Below are positions 5,579-7,893 of a stretch of DNA of 7,893 nt, one piece after another. Each line of letters starts with the position of its first letter. Position 1 is the first letter of the stretch. A model generated the notes under the pieces. The model was not told the DNA's origin, did no database searches, and saw only the letters and a program-made list of their open reading frames with translations. The stretch is from assembly GCA_017648425.1 (NCBI GenBank), contig JAGCJD010000247.1, forward strand, positions 1 through 7,893. The letters are read 5' to 3'. The DNA comes from Clostridia bacterium (GTDB lineage: Bacteria; Bacillota; Clostridia; Oscillospirales; CAG-272). The translations under genes were made by a program, and so were the position numbers.

Positions 5579-6473
5579 ATGGTGTGGACTGATATACGAA
5601 ATAGTTGAGCCAGTTTGAGTACAGAAGATTTGCGCAGCTTCTCCAACGAACTATCGGCTCCTTTGTATCGTCATCGTCCGGGAAATAATTTTTGGGAATT
5701 TCTATCGGAAGTCCTGCGTTTTTATCGCGCAAATATTCTTTTTTCAATGTATCACCGTCATATTCCGAATGTCCCGTAACGAATATTTGTCTTCCCTTAT
5801 CAGTAGCGCAAACAAGAACTCCCGCTTCCTCGGAGCTTGCAATTATTTTAAGCTCGGGAACTTTTTCGATATCCTCTCTCTTGCATGTGGTATGTCTTGA
5901 ATGCGGCACTACAAATGTATCGTCAAATCCCCTGAAAAGTATAGAGTGCTTGTAATCAAGCGTATGCTCAAACACCCCAAAAAGCTTTTTCTCAAGGGGA
6001 TATTTCTTTACTCCGTAATGATAATAAAGTCCTGCCTGAGCTCCCCAGCAAATATGGAATGTGCTTGTTACATGCGTCTTGCTCCACTCCATTATTTCGC
6101 ACAGCTCATTCCAATAATCTACCTCCTCAAATTCCATTTGCTCAACGGGAGCGCCCGTTATGATAAGTCCGTCATATTTATTTTTGCGAACCTCGTCAAA
6201 TGTCTTATAAAAAGCAAGCATATGCTCGGCTGAGGTGTGCTTTGATTTATGAGTTGCGGTTTGCAGTAGTTCAAGCTCAACCTGAAGCGGAGTGTTTCCT
6301 ATCAGTCGAGCTATCTGCGTTTCCGTTACTATTTTTTGAGGCATGAGATTGAGCATGAGTATTCTAAGAGGACGAATATCCTGCGTCATAGCCCTCGTTT
6401 CCGTCATTACGAATATATTTTCATCCAAAAGCACCTGCGTTGCAGGCAAAAGATTTGGTATTCTGATTGGCAT
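5556..6473 (-). CDS. metA: Homoserine O-acetyltransferase (MetA/HTS family)
   Basis: This enzyme acylates homoserine in the first committed step of methionine synthesis in the cytosol. The 305-residue length and start MPIRIPNLLPA are standard for MetA. The catalytic residues are all present at the usual numbers: Cys142 in TFHICWGAQAG, and His235 and Glu237 in VTGHSEYDGD. Residue 111 in TGAPVEQMEF is Glu. In this family Glu111 is associated with acetyl-CoA and Gly111 (as in E. coli) with succinyl-CoA, so the product should be O-acetylhomoserine. That agrees with the adjacent upstream metY, which uses this compound. The gene begins 19 bases after the metY stop with AGGAGAGG at 6479-6486, and its end overlaps the radical SAM gene. 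Public databases often label such proteins O-succinyltransferase, which the Glu111 argues against. Confidence 0.95.
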   Translation of the reverse strand: MPIRIPNLLPATQVLLDENIFVMTETRAMTQDIRPLRILMLNLMPQKIVTETQIARLIGNTPLQVELELLQTATHKSKHTSAEHMLAFYKTFDEVRKNKYDGLIITGAPVEQMEFEEVDYWNELCEIMEWSKTHVTSTFHICWGAQAGLYYHYGVKKYPLEKKLFGVFEHTLDYKHSILFRGFDDTFVVPHSRHTTCKREDIEKVPELKIIASSEEAGVLVCATDKGRQIFVTGHSEYDGDTLKKEYLRDKNAGLPIEIPKNYFPDDDDTKEPIVRWRSCANLLYSNWLNYFVYQSTPYDIEEIQ

Positions 6474-6492
6474 CGTCGCCTCTCCTGTGTTA

Positions 6493-7779
6493 TTATTTTT
6501 GTGAAATGCAAAGCGCCTGCTCTATATCGGCAATTATATCGTCAACATTTTCAATTCCGACAGAAAGACGGACAAGATCGGGAGTAATTCCCGCATCAAC
6601 AAGCTGCTCGTCAGTAAGCTGTCTGTGCGTCGTGCTTGCGGGATGCAACACCGAGGTACGAGCATCAGCAACATGTACCACTATTGCGGCAAGTTTAAGG
6701 CTATCCATAAACTTTACAGCCGCTTGTCTTCCGCCCTTAACGCCAAACGAAATAACTCCGCACGCGCCCAAAGGCAGATACTTGCTTGCAAGATCAAACT
6801 GGCTGTTTCCTTCAAGCTTTGGATAATTTACCCACGAAACCTTATCGCTCTTGGAAAGATACTCTGCTACCTTTATTGCGTTTGAGCAGTGGCGTTCCAT
6901 ACGCAAAGCAAGTGTTTCAAGTCCCAAATTCAAAAGGTATGCAGGCATAGGAGCTAAGGGCGTTCCAAAATCACGAATAAGCTGAACGCGAAGCTTTGTG
7001 AAATATGCGTTTTCAAGTCCAAAATCCTTTGTATATATAACTCCGTGATAGGACTCGTCAACCTCTGTAAGCTCAGGATACTTGTTTCCCGCAGTCCAAT
7101 CAAATTTACCGCCATCAACAACTACTCCGCCCACTACCTGCGCGTGTCCGTCCATATATTTAGTCGTAGAATGAACAACTATGTCAGCTCCAAACTCAAA
7201 GGGACGGCAAAGTATAGGAGTTGCGAATGTGTTATCAACAACGAGCGGAATTCCGTGTGAATGCGCAAGTTTTGCATATCTCTCGATATCAAAAACAACG
7301 AGCGCGGGATTTGCAATGGTTTCGCCAAAGAAAAGTCTTGTGTTCTCATCTATACGAGCGGAAACCTCCTCATCGGACATTTCGGGCGTTACAAAGCGCA
7401 CTTCTATTCCAAGCTTTTTGAGTGTAACCGCAAAAAGGTTTATAGTTCCGCCGTATATTGAGGACATACTTACGATGTTCTGTCCCGATGAGGTTATATT
7501 AAGAATAGCCAAAAGGTTTGCGGCTTGTCCCGAGGAGCAAAGAACTGCGCCTGTACCGCCTTCAAGGTCGGCTATCTTCTTTTCAACCGAATCAACAGTC
7601 GGGTTGGATATGCGTGAATACATATGTCCAGGCGCTTTAAGATCGAACAGATCGCCAAGATGTGACGCGCTGTCATATTTATAAGTAGTGCTTTGACATA
7701 TCGGAAGGACTCTGGGTTCTCCGTTAGCAGGGGTATATCCTGACTGTATACATTTAGTTTCTATTTTGAAGTTTGACAT
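6493..7779 (-). CDS. metY: O-acetylhomoserine sulfhydrylase (PLP enzyme, MetY)
   Basis: This enzyme converts O-acetylhomoserine plus sulfide to homocysteine, using pyridoxal phosphate in the cytosol. The 428-residue length is typical of MetY and longer than most cystathionine gamma-synthases (about 380-400). Motifs of the Cys/Met-metabolism PLP family are clear: SMSSIYGGT (104-112), VVDNTFATP (180-188) with Asp182 for the pyridine nitrogen, HSTTKYMDGH (203-212) with Lys207 as the probable Schiff-base lysine, and DLVRLSVGIEN (401-411) with Arg404 for the substrate carboxylate. The insert with YHGVIYTKDFG (244-254) and the N-terminal ETKCIQSGY fit MetY. AGGAGA at 7786-7791 supports the ATG at 7779. 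It is the first gene of the operon, with metA 19 bases downstream. A related substrate such as O-acetylserine cannot be excluded, but the metA neighbour argues for homocysteine synthesis. Confidence 0.95.
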   Translation of the reverse strand: MSNFKIETKCIQSGYTPANGEPRVLPICQSTTYKYDSASHLGDLFDLKAPGHMYSRISNPTVDSVEKKIADLEGGTGAVLCSSGQAANLLAILNITSSGQNIVSMSSIYGGTINLFAVTLKKLGIEVRFVTPEMSDEEVSARIDENTRLFFGETIANPALVVFDIERYAKLAHSHGIPLVVDNTFATPILCRPFEFGADIVVHSTTKYMDGHAQVVGGVVVDGGKFDWTAGNKYPELTEVDESYHGVIYTKDFGLENAYFTKLRVQLIRDFGTPLAPMPAYLLNLGLETLALRMERHCSNAIKVAEYLSKSDKVSWVNYPKLEGNSQFDLASKYLPLGACGVISFGVKGGRQAAVKFMDSLKLAAIVVHVADARTSVLHPASTTHRQLTDEQLVDAGITPDLVRLSVGIENVDDIIADIEQALCISQK

Positions 7780-7834
7780 TTTCTTTCTCCTATTCGCAAA
7801 TAAATCTCACACATTATCATGCGTGCATCAGTTT

Positions 7835-7863
7835 ATTATATCACATTTTACTTGCACATTCAA
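7835..7863 (-). promoter_or_regulatory. Sigma-A promoter of the metY-metA-radical SAM operon
   Basis: On the minus strand TTGAAT (7858-7863) and a perfect TATAAT (7835-7840) are separated by exactly 17 bases. Transcription would start near 7828, leaving a leader of about 50 bases before the metY ATG. That is too short for a full SAM-I (S-box) or T-box element, and I see no such motif. The leader contains only the AGGAGA site and an imperfect palindrome near 7820-7830. Confidence 0.8.
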
Positions 7864-7893
7864 GGGATTTTATTATTTTTATAAAACAAATTA

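Noticed and set aside
5012..5608. 198-residue plus-strand frame opposite the radical SAM gene
   Set aside because: It is antisense to a gene with an intact CxxxCxxC motif and SPASM-like cysteines, and has no ribosome binding site. I treat it as a shadow.
7181..7684. 167-residue plus-strand frame opposite metY
   Set aside because: It is serine-rich, the kind of artefact expected from the complement of a well-conserved gene. It has no motif or RBS.

Overview
The window looks like chromosomal DNA from an anaerobic, moderately AT-rich member of the Clostridia, probably a gut or rumen relative of the Oscillospirales/Lachnospirales. The lineage is an inference. It rests on the two-gene SufC/SufB-type iron-sulfur operon (the minimal SUF or 'SMS' layout of anaerobes and archaea), the MetA-MetY route to homocysteine, the AlgI/AlgJ-like gene pair, strong AGGAGG-type ribosome binding sites and AT-rich intergenic DNA. 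All seven genes lie on the minus strand, so transcription runs from high to low coordinates.

Right part (about 7865 down to 4680): a sulfur amino-acid operon. A good sigma-A-type promoter (7835-7863) precedes metY (O-acetylhomoserine sulfhydrylase). Next comes metA (homoserine O-acetyltransferase, carrying the Glu111 typical of acetyl-CoA users), then a radical SAM/SPASM-like protein whose start overlaps the end of metA by 23 bases. A strong hairpin terminator overlaps the stop codon of the radical SAM gene. MetA makes O-acetylhomoserine and MetY turns it into homocysteine with sulfide. The radical SAM protein would consume SAM made from the resulting methionine, and its substrate is unknown.

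Middle part (about 4640 down to 2114): a second operon with its own promoter (4609-4637). It encodes an AlgI-like MBOAT membrane protein and an AlgJ/AlgX (DHHW)-like membrane-anchored SGNH protein. The pair has the architecture of a cell-surface O-acetylation machine, but by manual alignment both proteins have lost the residues that define catalysis: the two MBOAT histidines, and the Asp-x-His and GDS-type serine motifs. This is the most unusual part of the window. It could be a paired pseudoenzyme system or a diverged system with different chemistry.

Left part (about 2090 down to 277): a sufC-like ATPase gene and a short SufB/SufD-like scaffold gene, forming a minimal Fe-S cluster assembly operon. 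Its leader holds a candidate promoter whose -10 box sits inside an inverted repeat, plus a second perfect inverted repeat before the ribosome binding site. A long hairpin terminator (277-307) ends the operon. Bases 1-334 hold no gene that I can support. They contain the terminator and a cluster of GAATAT-type repeats.

The window contains no mobile element, CRISPR array, tRNA or rRNA that I can recognise.
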